In this document: positions 8,450 through 17,739 of the stretch, piece by piece
Numbering within the stretch: position 1 is the first letter of the stretch
Layout: every line of letters starts with the position of its first letter
NCBI GenBank assembly: GCA_036567965.1
Contig: DATCTN010000030.1
Location: 62,001-126,000, forward strand
Length of the DNA: 64,000 nucleotides
Direction of reading: 5' to 3'
DNA from: Candidatus Kryptoniota bacterium
GTDB lineage: Bacteria; Bacteroidota; Ignavibacteria; Kryptoniales; JAKASW01
The notes under the pieces: generated by a model
Database searches by the model: none
Seen by the model: the letters and a program-made list of their open reading frames with translations, nothing else
Told to the model about the DNA's origin: nothing
Position numbers and translations under genes: made by a program

Positions 8450-10435
8450 ATGGTTTCGAAACGATTCTATTTGCTTGTAGCTCTCGCAATTTTCAGCGCA
8501 GGTTGCGCGGCGAACATGAGCACCGACAGCAAGGTGATCGCCGTTGTCGGAGACACTAAGATTACTTACGGCGATTTCAAGCGTCAGTATGACCAGAACT
8601 ACTACGGCCAATCCGACACCGCCGCCACAAAGGAGAGCATGGAGAAATTCCTGAATCTCCTCGTGGATTACAACTTAAAATTACTCTCCGCTCAGAAGGA
8701 CCACCTGGCGGACGACCCTTCGGTGAAAGCCGAGATCCAGCTGTACGAGCAGCAGCTGGCCGTGAGCTACGTCATGGAGCATGAGATAACAGAGCCGGCG
8801 GTAAAACAGATTTACGATCGTCAGAAATATGAAGTACGGGCGACTCAACTTTTCGTACCGTTTGCGAAAGACTCGCTGGGCAAGACCGACACGCTCAAAT
8901 CCTATAATGAGGTGGTGGGCTTAATCAAGGCTATCCAAGAAGGTGCGTCGTTGGATTCGCTCCAACGTAAATACAGGGGGTCCGACACCTACTACTTGAC
9001 GGCAGGAAATTTCCTCCAGTATCTCGGAGGAAGAGAATTTGAAGACCAGCTGTATGCACTCCAACCGGGCCAGGTAAGTCCGTCCCCGATAAAGACTTCT
9101 TTTGGGTATCTCATTATCAAGCTGACCGACAGGAGGCCGCGAGTAGAGAGTATTAGAGCAAGCCATATCCTTATCCCGATTCCCCCGCAGGGTGGCAACG
9201 ACACCTTGAAAGCATATAACGAGGCGATCGCGATTCTGGATTCTATTAAGAATGGAGTCGATTTCGGTAAACTTGCCGAGCGAAATTCCTCCGATAAATA
9301 TTCGGCGGTCCGCGGAGGAGACCTCGGATTCTTCTCGCGGGGCCAGATGGTGAGAGAGTTTGATGAAGCTGCCTTCAGCATGAAAGTCGGAGATGTGGTG
9401 GGTCCGGTGAGGACGCGCTTCGGCTATCACATAATAAAGCTCACGGATGTGAAACAGGTTCCTTCCTATGAGCAAGTGAAAGACAAACTCAGGGAGAACT
9501 ATCTGAACGCGGGCTACAAGATGGATCTTCAGAATTTCATCGACAGGCTGAAGAGGACCTACGGCTATAAGGAAGACGATGCTCAGATCAGATACTTCTA
9601 CGGCAAGTTGGATTCGACGAAGCAGTTCTCGGAACTCGATCTGGACTCTCTACTCACGCCCTCGGATCGTGCGAGAACGATATTCACGTTTGACGATTGC
9701 AGTGGGACAGTCGACACCGTCGTTTCAATCGTGAACGCTGACGAGTCAGTAAGACCTCTGCTGCCGAATTGGACTGGCATCAACACGATGATTAACCAGA
9801 CTTCAAAGCAAATGCTGATAACTCATTACTCGGTCTCTGAAGCGCGAAGTTATCCCAATTTCGATTCATTGATAACCCAATATGAGAACGGGATTCTGAT
9901 CTATCACATGGAGCAGCAGGAAATATGGAATAAGATCCAAACAAGTGACAGCGCGTTGAAACCCTACTACTTTGATCACGCGGACAAATATCGCTGGCCC
10001 GAGAGAGCCGACCTGAGCGAGATACATGTGTCCAAGGACAGTCTCGCTAACGCGTTGTACGCGCTGCTTCAAACGGGTGAGGATTTTGACTCGGTGGCGG
10101 CCAGGTATACGACACGTCCGGGTCTTGCCGCGAAGGCTGGGCACTGGGGATTGTTTACTGACTCAACTAACGCGCTTGTCACTGCCGGGTTTGCAATGAA
10201 GGAGGGCGAGTTCAGCAAGCCGATTCCTTTCGAAGGCGGTTACTCGATCATAAAAGTGAACAAATTTGTGGCGCCTCAACCTAAGACTTTCGACGAGGCA
10301 CGCGGCGAGGTCTCATCTGACTACCAGGAGTCGGAGTCCAAACGAATCCAGGGAGAGTGGCTGAACCGTCTCAGAAAGGAATTCGGAGTCGAGATCGACA
10401 ACAAGACTTTCGATGAGTTGATCGCGACAAAGTGA
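8450..10435 (+). CDS. Lipoprotein peptidyl-prolyl isomerase with repeated parvulin domains
   Basis: The 661-residue product begins with a lipoprotein signal ending in the lipobox FSAGC, so it is probably anchored to a periplasmic membrane face. A SurA/PpiD-like helical chaperone segment follows. At least two parvulin (PpiC) domains come next, the clearest being SHILIPIP...GGDLGFFSRGQMVREF...VRTRFGYHIIKL (about residues 240-340). A weaker repeat precedes it and a third lies near the C-terminus (AGHWGLF...FEGGYSIIKV). Such proteins fold outer membrane and secreted proteins. ATG 8450 is preferred over 8435 because ATGGAGG lies ten bases upstream. It is first of three overlapping chaperone-like genes; its GTG/TGA junction with the next gene implies coupled translation. 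Confidence 0.9.
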   Translation: MVSKRFYLLVALAIFSAGCAANMSTDSKVIAVVGDTKITYGDFKRQYDQNYYGQSDTAATKESMEKFLNLLVDYNLKLLSAQKDHLADDPSVKAEIQLYEQQLAVSYVMEHEITEPAVKQIYDRQKYEVRATQLFVPFAKDSLGKTDTLKSYNEVVGLIKAIQEGASLDSLQRKYRGSDTYYLTAGNFLQYLGGREFEDQLYALQPGQVSPSPIKTSFGYLIIKLTDRRPRVESIRASHILIPIPPQGGNDTLKAYNEAIAILDSIKNGVDFGKLAERNSSDKYSAVRGGDLGFFSRGQMVREFDEAAFSMKVGDVVGPVRTRFGYHIIKLTDVKQVPSYEQVKDKLRENYLNAGYKMDLQNFIDRLKRTYGYKEDDAQIRYFYGKLDSTKQFSELDLDSLLTPSDRARTIFTFDDCSGTVDTVVSIVNADESVRPLLPNWTGINTMINQTSKQMLITHYSVSEARSYPNFDSLITQYENGILIYHMEQQEIWNKIQTSDSALKPYYFDHADKYRWPERADLSEIHVSKDSLANALYALLQTGEDFDSVAARYTTRPGLAAKAGHWGLFTDSTNALVTAGFAMKEGEFSKPIPFEGGYSIIKVNKFVAPQPKTFDEARGEVSSDYQESESKRIQGEWLNRLRKEFGVEIDNKTFDELIATK

Positions 10436-11262
10436 ACAAGACACGGATCCGCCTCCTTTTTGTTGTGGTGATCTTCGCTGCTGGGTGTTCAAAGCAGAAA
10501 CAAAACGGGCGGCTCCTCGCGACCGCGGGCGGAGTGGATCTTTATATGGGAGATGTTGCAGCCCATGTTGACACTAACTCCGCTTACGCGGTGAGAAACT
10601 ACGTGTCAAAGTGGGTAGATGAGCAGCTCCTTTACAACGAGGCGGCCAGCGAAGGACTCGACAATTCCTCGGATTTCAAGGAGCGCGTCGGCGAGTTTTC
10701 CAGACAACTCGCAATAACCGATCTCCTCAACAGGAAGGTCTACGGATCTCCCGTTGAATTCACACAGGAGGAGATCTCAACTTTCTATACCCAACACCGC
10801 ATTGAATTTAAGGCCGCTGAGGATCTTGCTCAGGTAAACCTCGCGGGATTCGACAAAAGGAGTTATGCGGTGTCGTTCAGAAATTCCCTGGTGTCGGGTG
10901 CACAGTGGAGCTCCGTGTTCAGCGAGATCCCGCAGTACGCAATCTTGAGTGAAAGAGATTCGGTCTTCATTACTTCTTCTAGCGTAAGCCCGGCGATCTG
11001 GAATGTCGTGCAGTCACTTGAAAACGGGAGGATCTCTTTTCCGATTCAGGTCGATTCATTAAGCTGCATTGTTCAGGTCATCCAGAAGATCGAACCGGGA
11101 ACTCCACTGCCGCTCGAGTATGTCACCCAGCTCATAAAGGAACGGCTGACAGTATTCAAACGGCGGCAAATGACTCAGGACTTGATAAATTCCCTGAGAT
11201 CATCGGGAAATTATCAGATAGATCCAAGTGTTGCTATTAAAGACACCAGCGCCGAGGAGTGA
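10432..11262 (+). CDS. SurA-like lipoprotein without a clear isomerase domain
   Basis: The 276-residue product has a lipoprotein signal (VIFAAGC) and a SurA-like N-terminal helical region (WVDEQLLYNEAASEGLDNSSDFKERV). The C-terminal half has the length of a parvulin domain, but the usual GGDLGW and FGYHII motifs are not visible. It is therefore probably a chaperone or scaffold rather than an active isomerase. It begins with GTG overlapping the upstream stop as GTGA, and the same arrangement joins it to the next gene. This middle member of a three-gene set, between two recognisable isomerases, is common in Bacteroidota relatives. Periplasmic location is inferred from the lipobox. Confidence 0.78.
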   Translation: MNKTRIRLLFVVVIFAAGCSKQKQNGRLLATAGGVDLYMGDVAAHVDTNSAYAVRNYVSKWVDEQLLYNEAASEGLDNSSDFKERVGEFSRQLAITDLLNRKVYGSPVEFTQEEISTFYTQHRIEFKAAEDLAQVNLAGFDKRSYAVSFRNSLVSGAQWSSVFSEIPQYAILSERDSVFITSSSVSPAIWNVVQSLENGRISFPIQVDSLSCIVQVIQKIEPGTPLPLEYVTQLIKERLTVFKRRQMTQDLINSLRSSGNYQIDPSVAIKDTSAEE

Positions 11263-12545
11263 ACAGCTTGAAAAGATTTCTTGAGGTTGTCTTTGCAGCA
11301 GCCGCTCTCACTGGAGTAGTGCGTGCACAGGACAAGCCGGTCCTTGACAGGATCGTCGCGGTCGTAGGTAACGAAGTCATTCTGAAATCCGAACTCGATT
11401 ACCAGGTCCAGCTCGCAGCGTATCAGAGCAGACTCAATCCGTCCGATCCTTCCTTGAGAACGAGAGTACTTGAGGCAATGATAGACGATAAGTTGATTCT
11501 CGCGCAGGCGATTCTTGACAGCGTCTCCGTCACGGATGATGAAGTGAACAAGCAGCTCAACTCGAGAATTCAGAACCTCGTGAGGCAGCTCGGGAGCGAG
11601 TCGGCACTCGAACAGCAATACGGTATGTCGATAAACAAGATACGCAACGAATACAGATCCGAGATGCGGAAACAGCTTATCATCCAGAAGCTGAAGGAGC
11701 AGAAATTCGGCGACCTCAAAGTCTCCGCGCTGGACGTGAAAAACTTCTACGAAACGTACAAGGACAGCCTGGCGACAGTCCCGGATCAGCTTACGCTCAG
11801 CCACATCTTCATGGTGCCGAAACCGTCTTCGCGCGCTCGTGAGCAGGCTTACTCATCGGCCAAGTCGATTCTCGATTCTCTTCGCGCCGGCTCGGATTTC
11901 GCAGCGCTGGCAAAAAAGTATTCGCAGGACCCCGGGAGTGCCTCATCCGGAGGCGACCTCGGTTGGGCAAAGCGCGGCCAGTTTGTGCCGGAATTCGAAC
12001 ACGCCGCATTCGGCATGAAGCCCGGCGAAATATCGGATATTGTTGAAACTCAATTCGGGTTTCATATCATACAGGTCCTCGATAGGAGAGGCGATATGAT
12101 CCACGTTCGTCACATCCTGATTCAGATCCCGCACCTGGCCGCTGACGATGATTCCGTAGTAGTTGTACTCGATACACTTCGTGCCCGCGCGATGCGCGGT
12201 GAGAATTTTGCCGCACTTGCCAGGGAATACTCGCAGGACCAGGATACGCGCGACATCGGAGGAGATTTGGGAACGGTGGACACTTCACAATTGGAGCCAT
12301 CGTTCAGAGCGACTGTGGATACTCTTAAAGCCGGAGACATTAGTTTTCCCGCAAAAGTCGTTTTCGGAAATTCGTACGGGTATCATATCGTGTATCTCCG
12401 CGAGCGAATACCCGCACACAAAGTCGACTTGAGCCAGGACTACGCCCGACTTCAGAACATGGCGCTCAGCCTAAAACAGAATGAAGCTTATCTCGATTGG
12501 ATTTCGCAGCTTAAGAAGCAAGTTTACTGGAAAATCATAAGTTGA
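11259..12545 (+). CDS. surA: SurA-type periplasmic peptidyl-prolyl isomerase
   Basis: The 428-residue product matches SurA: a signal peptide ending near VVRAQ, then DRIVAVVGNEVILKSELDYQV, the chaperone helical domain, and two parvulin domains. These are residues ~180-275 (LSHIFMVPKP ... GGDLGWAKRGQFVPEFEHAAFGM ... TQFGFHIIQV) and ~280-390 (RHILIQIP ... FGNSYGYHIVYL). SurA escorts outer membrane beta-barrels to the assembly machinery. The start is uncertain: GTG 11259 overlaps the upstream stop in the same manner as its neighbour, but TTG 11268 has GAGGAG eight bases ahead. Either gives a valid signal peptide. It closes the three-gene chaperone operon; the M16 peptidases that follow may share its transcript. 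Confidence 0.92.
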   Translation: MNSLKRFLEVVFAAAALTGVVRAQDKPVLDRIVAVVGNEVILKSELDYQVQLAAYQSRLNPSDPSLRTRVLEAMIDDKLILAQAILDSVSVTDDEVNKQLNSRIQNLVRQLGSESALEQQYGMSINKIRNEYRSEMRKQLIIQKLKEQKFGDLKVSALDVKNFYETYKDSLATVPDQLTLSHIFMVPKPSSRAREQAYSSAKSILDSLRAGSDFAALAKKYSQDPGSASSGGDLGWAKRGQFVPEFEHAAFGMKPGEISDIVETQFGFHIIQVLDRRGDMIHVRHILIQIPHLAADDDSVVVVLDTLRARAMRGENFAALAREYSQDQDTRDIGGDLGTVDTSQLEPSFRATVDTLKAGDISFPAKVVFGNSYGYHIVYLRERIPAHKVDLSQDYARLQNMALSLKQNEAYLDWISQLKKQVYWKIIS

Positions 12546-12628
12546 CCTTAAGGGGTCGGAAATCCGGCTGACATTTTCCACATTTCGAACCAGTTCTCCG
12601 ATATTTCCTGACTAAGGTCGCACAGATC

Positions 12629-13921
12629 TTGAAAGAAATCAATTTCATCGAATACGAATTGCCGAACGGCCTTCATGTCATACTCTGTCCTGATAAGAAT
12701 TCGAGGATCGTCGCGGTGGATGTATGGTACCATGTGGGAAGTAAAGACGAAGACCCCAGTCGCACCGGTTTCGCACACCTGTTCGAACACATGATGTTTC
12801 AGGGCTCAGCCCATGTGGGCAAAGCTGAACACATGAGCTACATCGAGAGAGCCGGCGGGACGTTTAACGGTTCGACAACCTGGGACCGGACGAATTACTT
12901 CGAGACGCTGCCTTCAGATCGGCTCGAGCTCGCGTTGTGGCTTGAGGCGGACAGGATGTCGAGTCTTGACATCAGCCAAACCAACCTCGACAACCAGAGG
13001 GAAGTGGTAAAAGAAGAGCGTCGCTGGCGAGTAGATAACCGGCCCTATGGTACTGCGTGGGAAAAGATTTATTCACTTGCCTTCAGAGTCCACCCCTACC
13101 GCTGGCCCGTCGTGGGTTATATGAACGACCTCGATGCCGCGACGGTTGAGGATGTCAGGTCGTTCTTTGCGAAGTACTATGTTCCGAATAACGCCGTGCT
13201 TGTACTCGCAGGTGAGTTCGAAGTCGCATCGGTCAAACGTTCGATCGAGAAGTACTTTTCAGATATTCCAGCGGGCGCATCGATTGAGAGGGAATTCATA
13301 AACGAGCCCCCCCTTGAATCCGGAATTCACGAGATAGTTCATGACATCGCGGCACTTCCTGCCGTTTACATGGCGTTTCGCATCCCGGAATTGACCTCGG
13401 ACGATGTCAAAGCACTCGACCTCGTCGCGGCAATTCTTACTGAAGGCGAAAGCTCTCGATTGTACAAGCGGCTTGTTTACGAGAAACGGATCGCTGAATC
13501 TGTCGAGTCATTTGCCGTCGATATGGAACATCCCGGTCTGTTCATTGTGAACGCGGTCGTCGCGCCAGGGCATTCGACTGAGGAGATCAAGAACGCTATA
13601 GATGCAGAGTTGAAAATGATTCCCACAAAATCCATCCACGACCAAGAGGTTCAAAAAGTCAAGAACCAGTCGTATTCTCACTGGGTTTCGAGGAATTCGA
13701 GGGCTATGGGTCGTGCAGAAAACCTTGCGCATTTCTCCGTATTCCATCACGACACGGCTGAGATCAATCGGCATCCGGGCAAGATTCAGTCAATCACAAA
13801 CGAACAAATCAGATCGGCAGCGGAAAAATATCTCTCGACCGACAGGAGAGTTGTTCTGGACTATGTTCCCAAGATTCGAAGAGTATCCAAGCGAGCCGGA
13901 AGGAAATTGACAGTTGCCTAG
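12629..13921 (+). CDS. M16 family zinc peptidase, active-type subunit (first of three)
   Basis: The 430-residue product is a pitrilysin/insulinase-type (M16) peptidase. It carries the inverted zinc motif HLFEH (within GFAHLFEHMMFQGS) and the third-ligand region REVVKEERRWRVDNRPYG. The C-terminal half contains the second M16 domain (LTEGESSRLYKRLVYEKRIAESV). No signal peptide is seen from the TTG start, which has only a weak AAGG upstream; the true start is uncertain because no ATG lies nearby. The product is about half the size of insulysin, as in M16B enzymes that work as dimers. Two further M16 genes follow. Possible roles are degrading signal peptides or unfolded envelope peptides, but that is inference. 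Confidence 0.85.
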   Translation: MKEINFIEYELPNGLHVILCPDKNSRIVAVDVWYHVGSKDEDPSRTGFAHLFEHMMFQGSAHVGKAEHMSYIERAGGTFNGSTTWDRTNYFETLPSDRLELALWLEADRMSSLDISQTNLDNQREVVKEERRWRVDNRPYGTAWEKIYSLAFRVHPYRWPVVGYMNDLDAATVEDVRSFFAKYYVPNNAVLVLAGEFEVASVKRSIEKYFSDIPAGASIEREFINEPPLESGIHEIVHDIAALPAVYMAFRIPELTSDDVKALDLVAAILTEGESSRLYKRLVYEKRIAESVESFAVDMEHPGLFIVNAVVAPGHSTEEIKNAIDAELKMIPTKSIHDQEVQKVKNQSYSHWVSRNSRAMGRAENLAHFSVFHHDTAEINRHPGKIQSITNEQIRSAAEKYLSTDRRVVLDYVPKIRRVSKRAGRKLTVA

Positions 13922-15260
13922 GAATAGTCTGACAGCCGCTAGAGAAAGCATGGCGAAAAGAGTCAAGAGAAAAAGCCTCCGTCTTCCCCCAGGAAAATCA
14001 GTTACGAAAGTCGCTGTGTCATTTAAAGAGTTCGAGCTGGAGAATGGACTCAAAGTGATTTTGAGGAAGGATTCAGGTATTCCGCTGGTCGCTGTGAATG
14101 TGGCGTACCATGTTGGCTCAAAGAACGAAGTGGTCGGGAAGACCGGCTTCGCACACCTTTTTGAACACCTGATGTTCGAGGGTTCGGAAAACGTGAAGAA
14201 GGGAGATTTTGACCGGTATATTTCATTAGCGGGAGGATACAATAACGCCTACACGACGGAAGACGTCACAAATTATTATGAAGTCCTTCCTTCAAACCAG
14301 CTCTCGCTCGCGCTCTGGCTTGAGAGCGACCGGATGTTCAAGTTCAGCGTGACAGACGAGGCGCTGTCGACTCAAAGGGAAGTTGTCAAGGAGGAAAAGC
14401 GATATAGAGTTGACAACCGGCCGTATGGCGACGCAACGGAAAAGCTTCAGCGTATGCTATTCCCAGTTGGGCAATATAACTGGCCGGTCATCGGTTCGAT
14501 GGAGGACCTCGATGCGGCGAGAATGACGGATGTAAAGGATTTTTTTGAGAGGTTCTACACACCTGGGAACGCGGTGCTGTCAGTCAGTGGCGATATCGAT
14601 CCGAAGAAATCAGAACAACTGATCCGAAAATATTTCGAGGCAATTCCCGCAGGTGCTTCGAGGATACTCACAGTCGATTTCCAAGACGAGAGACTAAAAG
14701 AAGAAAATATTGTGTCGGTTCATAGCGACGTACCTGCGCCGGCAGTTTTCGTGGGCTACAAGGCCCCACCGGAGGGATCGCCGGAATATTACGCGTTGAG
14801 TCAGATTACTAAGATACTTTCGGATGGGAACAGCTCCAGGCTGTATAAGCGCCTTGTGTACGACTCCCAGGCCGTATCTGATTTCGATGCTTCAGTCGAA
14901 GGCATGGAGAAAGCAAGTGTGTTTGTATTTTCCGCGTTCCTTACACCAGGTCATACCGTGGAGGAAGTGTTAAACATATTCGACCAAGAGATGCTCGCCC
15001 TGCAAGATGTCACTGTTGATGAGTATGAATTTGCCAAAGCCCGCAATTCAACTATTTCAGGATATGTTGGAAGACTCTCCACTAATAACGGTGTCGCGGA
15101 CGCTCTTGCACATTACAGAATATTCTTCGATGACACGAAGATGATCAATACGGAACTAGATCGAGAGCTCGCTGTAACACGGGAATCCATCAAAGAAGTC
15201 TCTCGCAACATCCTTACGCGGAATGAGCGTGCAATTCTTTTCTATCATCCCGACAATTAG
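13914..15260 (+). CDS. M16 family zinc peptidase, active-type subunit (second of three)
   Basis: The 448-residue product is a close relative of the preceding peptidase: zinc motif HLFEH in GFAHLFEHLMFEGS, third-ligand region REVVKEEKRYRVDNRPYG, and a C-terminal M16 domain with ILSDGNSSRLYKRLVYD. It is probably a tandem duplication of its upstream neighbour. A basic, Lys/Arg-rich leader replaces a signal peptide. TTG 13914 overlaps the preceding stop and has GGAAGGA about nine bases ahead. ATG 13950 is an equally defensible start and would leave a 28-base gap. The catalytic residues are all present, so it should be active. Confidence 0.85.
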   Translation: MPRNSLTAARESMAKRVKRKSLRLPPGKSVTKVAVSFKEFELENGLKVILRKDSGIPLVAVNVAYHVGSKNEVVGKTGFAHLFEHLMFEGSENVKKGDFDRYISLAGGYNNAYTTEDVTNYYEVLPSNQLSLALWLESDRMFKFSVTDEALSTQREVVKEEKRYRVDNRPYGDATEKLQRMLFPVGQYNWPVIGSMEDLDAARMTDVKDFFERFYTPGNAVLSVSGDIDPKKSEQLIRKYFEAIPAGASRILTVDFQDERLKEENIVSVHSDVPAPAVFVGYKAPPEGSPEYYALSQITKILSDGNSSRLYKRLVYDSQAVSDFDASVEGMEKASVFVFSAFLTPGHTVEEVLNIFDQEMLALQDVTVDEYEFAKARNSTISGYVGRLSTNNGVADALAHYRIFFDDTKMINTELDRELAVTRESIKEVSRNILTRNERAILFYHPDN

Positions 15261-15332
15261 GCGGCAGTCGCCCGCAAGACGTGATTGTGCGATTGGAAGA
15301 ATGATAATATTAAAACGACAAGGTCTCTGCTC

Positions 15333-16718
15333 ATGAAGAGAAGGAAACAAGCTTCAGTGGATCGATCGACACCGCCCCCTCCGGGAGTGCCCGGTAAGGT
15401 AGGTTTCCCACGGTATTCTGAAAAGAAGCTCCGCAACGGATTCAAGATCTTTGTCATCGAGAATCACAGTCTCCCGATCGTGACGATTGGCTTCGTCGTA
15501 CGCGGAGGTTCGATGTACGATGGCGACCGCCCAGGGCTGGCAAGCATCACCAGTGAGCTCCTGACAAAAGGAACGAAGACGAGAAGCGCGACAGAAATTG
15601 CAGAACAAATAGATTTTGTCGGAGGATCGCTTGCAAGCAGCGCATCGTGGGACGCATGCCAGGTCTTTGTCTCAGTGCTCAAAGAATATGTGACGGTCGG
15701 TTTCGACCTCCTGGAGGATGTCGTGCTTAATCCTACATTTCCGGAAGAGGAAATTGAAAGAGTCAGGACACAGCGGCTAGCGTCGATTCAGCAATTGAAG
15801 GCTGACTCGGGTTATCTTGCGGACACTAAATTTGCCGAAGTCTTATTCAAGATGCATCCCTACGGTAAACCGCCAGGAGGCACCGAGAAGTCGGTAAAGG
15901 AACTCAAGCGCTCCGACTTCAGATTGTTTCATGATAATCTCTTTACGCCGCTTAACTCGTTCATTGTTTTCGCGGGAGATATTCTGCCAAAGGAGGCTGA
16001 GCAATTTAGCGCAGGAGTGTTTGGAAAGTGGAAACGAAAGAGCAAGCCGGCTGCTGTCAAATCACCCGGTGCGTCCGAACCGCGAAAGGGCATCGTAATT
16101 ATTGAAAAGCCTGATGCCGTGCAATCCGCGTTGAGGATAGGCCACGTCGGAATTGCAAGAAGAAATCCCGATTATCTCAAAGTTTTCGTGATGAACACAC
16201 TTCTCGGCGGATACTTCAGCTCGCGCATTAACATGAACCTCCGGGAGGTTCATGGGTACACTTACGGGGGAAGGAGCTCATTCGATGCGCGTACTCTTCC
16301 CGGGGTCTTCGAGGTGTCCGCCGACGTTCGGAATGAAGTTACTCTCGAGACGATCGATGAGATCTTCGCGGAGTTGAACAGGATCGTCAGGGCGCTTCCG
16401 ACGAAGAGTGAACTTGAAATGGTTAAGAATTATCTCGTTGGACTTTTTCCTATACAGCTCGAGACTCCTCAGCAAGTTGCGAGCAGAATAATCGTGATAG
16501 AACTGTTTCATCTCCCGAAGAATTATTACAGGGATTACCGTAGTAATATCCGGAGGGTCACTGCCGCCGGTATCAGGGCAGCTGCGGCGGAATACATCCA
16601 TCCTGAGAATTGTGCGATAGTTCTCAGCGGAAATTCGGCTGAAATAAAGAATAAATTGAAAAAGTTCGGCCAAATTCAAATATTTGATCGTGACGGCAAT
16701 AAGTTGAACGACAAATAA
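15333..16718 (+). CDS. M16 family peptidase-like protein lacking the zinc motif (non-catalytic subunit)
   Basis: The 461-residue product has the M16 fold, with both halves recognisable (SLPIVTIGFVVRGGSMYD near the start, and the C-terminal REVHGYTYGGRSSFD and VSADVRNEVT). At the position of HxxEH it reads GLASITSELL, so neither zinc histidine nor the catalytic glutamate is present. It keeps the Arg...Tyr region that substrate-binding partner subunits use. In bacterial M16B heterodimers one subunit holds zinc and the other supplies this pair, so it is most likely the partner of one of the two upstream gene products. Start ATG 15333 gives a sensible length; an upstream in-frame ATG at 15285 cannot be excluded. 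The Pro-rich N-terminus (STPPPPGVPG) is unusual. Confidence 0.85.
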   Translation: MKRRKQASVDRSTPPPPGVPGKVGFPRYSEKKLRNGFKIFVIENHSLPIVTIGFVVRGGSMYDGDRPGLASITSELLTKGTKTRSATEIAEQIDFVGGSLASSASWDACQVFVSVLKEYVTVGFDLLEDVVLNPTFPEEEIERVRTQRLASIQQLKADSGYLADTKFAEVLFKMHPYGKPPGGTEKSVKELKRSDFRLFHDNLFTPLNSFIVFAGDILPKEAEQFSAGVFGKWKRKSKPAAVKSPGASEPRKGIVIIEKPDAVQSALRIGHVGIARRNPDYLKVFVMNTLLGGYFSSRINMNLREVHGYTYGGRSSFDARTLPGVFEVSADVRNEVTLETIDEIFAELNRIVRALPTKSELEMVKNYLVGLFPIQLETPQQVASRIIVIELFHLPKNYYRDYRSNIRRVTAAGIRAAAAEYIHPENCAIVLSGNSAEIKNKLKKFGQIQIFDRDGNKLNDK

Positions 16719-16731
16719 TCGAGGTTTCGAA

Positions 16732-17736
16732 TTGAATCAAGCGGCCATGAAAGAAAAACAATCCTCAGACGTGGACGGGATCGCGCGTCTCAGCAAGTCA
16801 TTCACTGAATTGAAGATCGAAGTCGCCAAGGTAATCGTGGGGCAGGATGAAATCATACGGCAATTGGTCGCTACTATGCTCTCGCGCGGTCATTGTCTCC
16901 TGATAGGAGTTCCCGGTCTCGCGAAAACTCTGTTGGTGAGGACTCTTGCCGACGTGCTGCAGCTAAAGTTCAGCCGGATTCAGTTTACGCCTGACCTGAT
17001 GCCGAGCGACATCACCGGTACAGAAATCATAGAGGAAAACGTCACCACCGGCGAGCGGGCGTTCCGGTTTGTGAAAGGCCCGCTGTTTGGCAATATCATA
17101 CTTGCCGATGAAATCAACAGGACTCCGCCGAAAACACAGAGCGCACTCCTCGAGGCGATGCAGGAATATCGAATCACCGCGGCCGGCCAGACTTTCCAAC
17201 TCGAGCAGCCTTTTTTTGTCCTTGCCACTCAGAATCCGATCGAACAGGAGGGAACCTACCCGCTGCCGGAAGCACAGCTCGACAGGTTCATGTTCAACTT
17301 ATGGTTGGACTACCCGTCGTTCGACGAGGAAGTGAAGATTGTCCAATCAACCACGGGTGAATACGCGCCTGTGGTCAGGAAAGTTATTGGCGCTTCCGAC
17401 ATCCTTTATTTCCAGGAGCTGGTGCGCCGGGTCCCCGTTGCGGAGTCTGTGGTGAAGTATTCAGTTCAGCTCGCGAACCGAACGAGGCCGCAGAATGCAA
17501 CCTCGCCCGATTTCGTCAAGCAATTTGTGAGTTACGGCGCGGGTCCGCGTGCATCGCAGTATCTCATACTTGGTGCGAAGGCGAATGCCGCCCTCGACGG
17601 ACGCTTCAGTCCGGACATCGACGATATAAAGAAGGCTGCACTGCCCGTGCTTAGACACAGGATTATCACAAACTTCAACGCAGAAGCGGAGAACGTCCCT
17701 ACCACCGAAATTGTGAAACGGCTCTTAGAGATTTGA
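16732..17736 (+). CDS. MoxR-family AAA+ ATPase
   Basis: The 334-residue product is a MoxR-type AAA ATPase: Walker A GVPGLAKT at residues 59-66, the Walker B region IILADEINRTPPKTQSALLEAMQE, and the sensor region FFVLATQNPIEQEGTYPLPEAQLDRF. These ATPases act as chaperones, usually with von Willebrand A (VWA) domain partners, in assembling enzyme complexes or responding to envelope stress. The TTG start at 16732 has GAGG seven bases upstream; ATG 16747 is the alternative. A VWA protein is encoded two genes downstream, but the DUF58 gene that usually follows moxR is absent. The intervening gene is a secreted protease. Confidence 0.93.
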   Translation: MNQAAMKEKQSSDVDGIARLSKSFTELKIEVAKVIVGQDEIIRQLVATMLSRGHCLLIGVPGLAKTLLVRTLADVLQLKFSRIQFTPDLMPSDITGTEIIEENVTTGERAFRFVKGPLFGNIILADEINRTPPKTQSALLEAMQEYRITAAGQTFQLEQPFFVLATQNPIEQEGTYPLPEAQLDRFMFNLWLDYPSFDEEVKIVQSTTGEYAPVVRKVIGASDILYFQELVRRVPVAESVVKYSVQLANRTRPQNATSPDFVKQFVSYGAGPRASQYLILGAKANAALDGRFSPDIDDIKKAALPVLRHRIITNFNAEAENVPTTEIVKRLLEI

Positions 17737-17739
17737 TAA

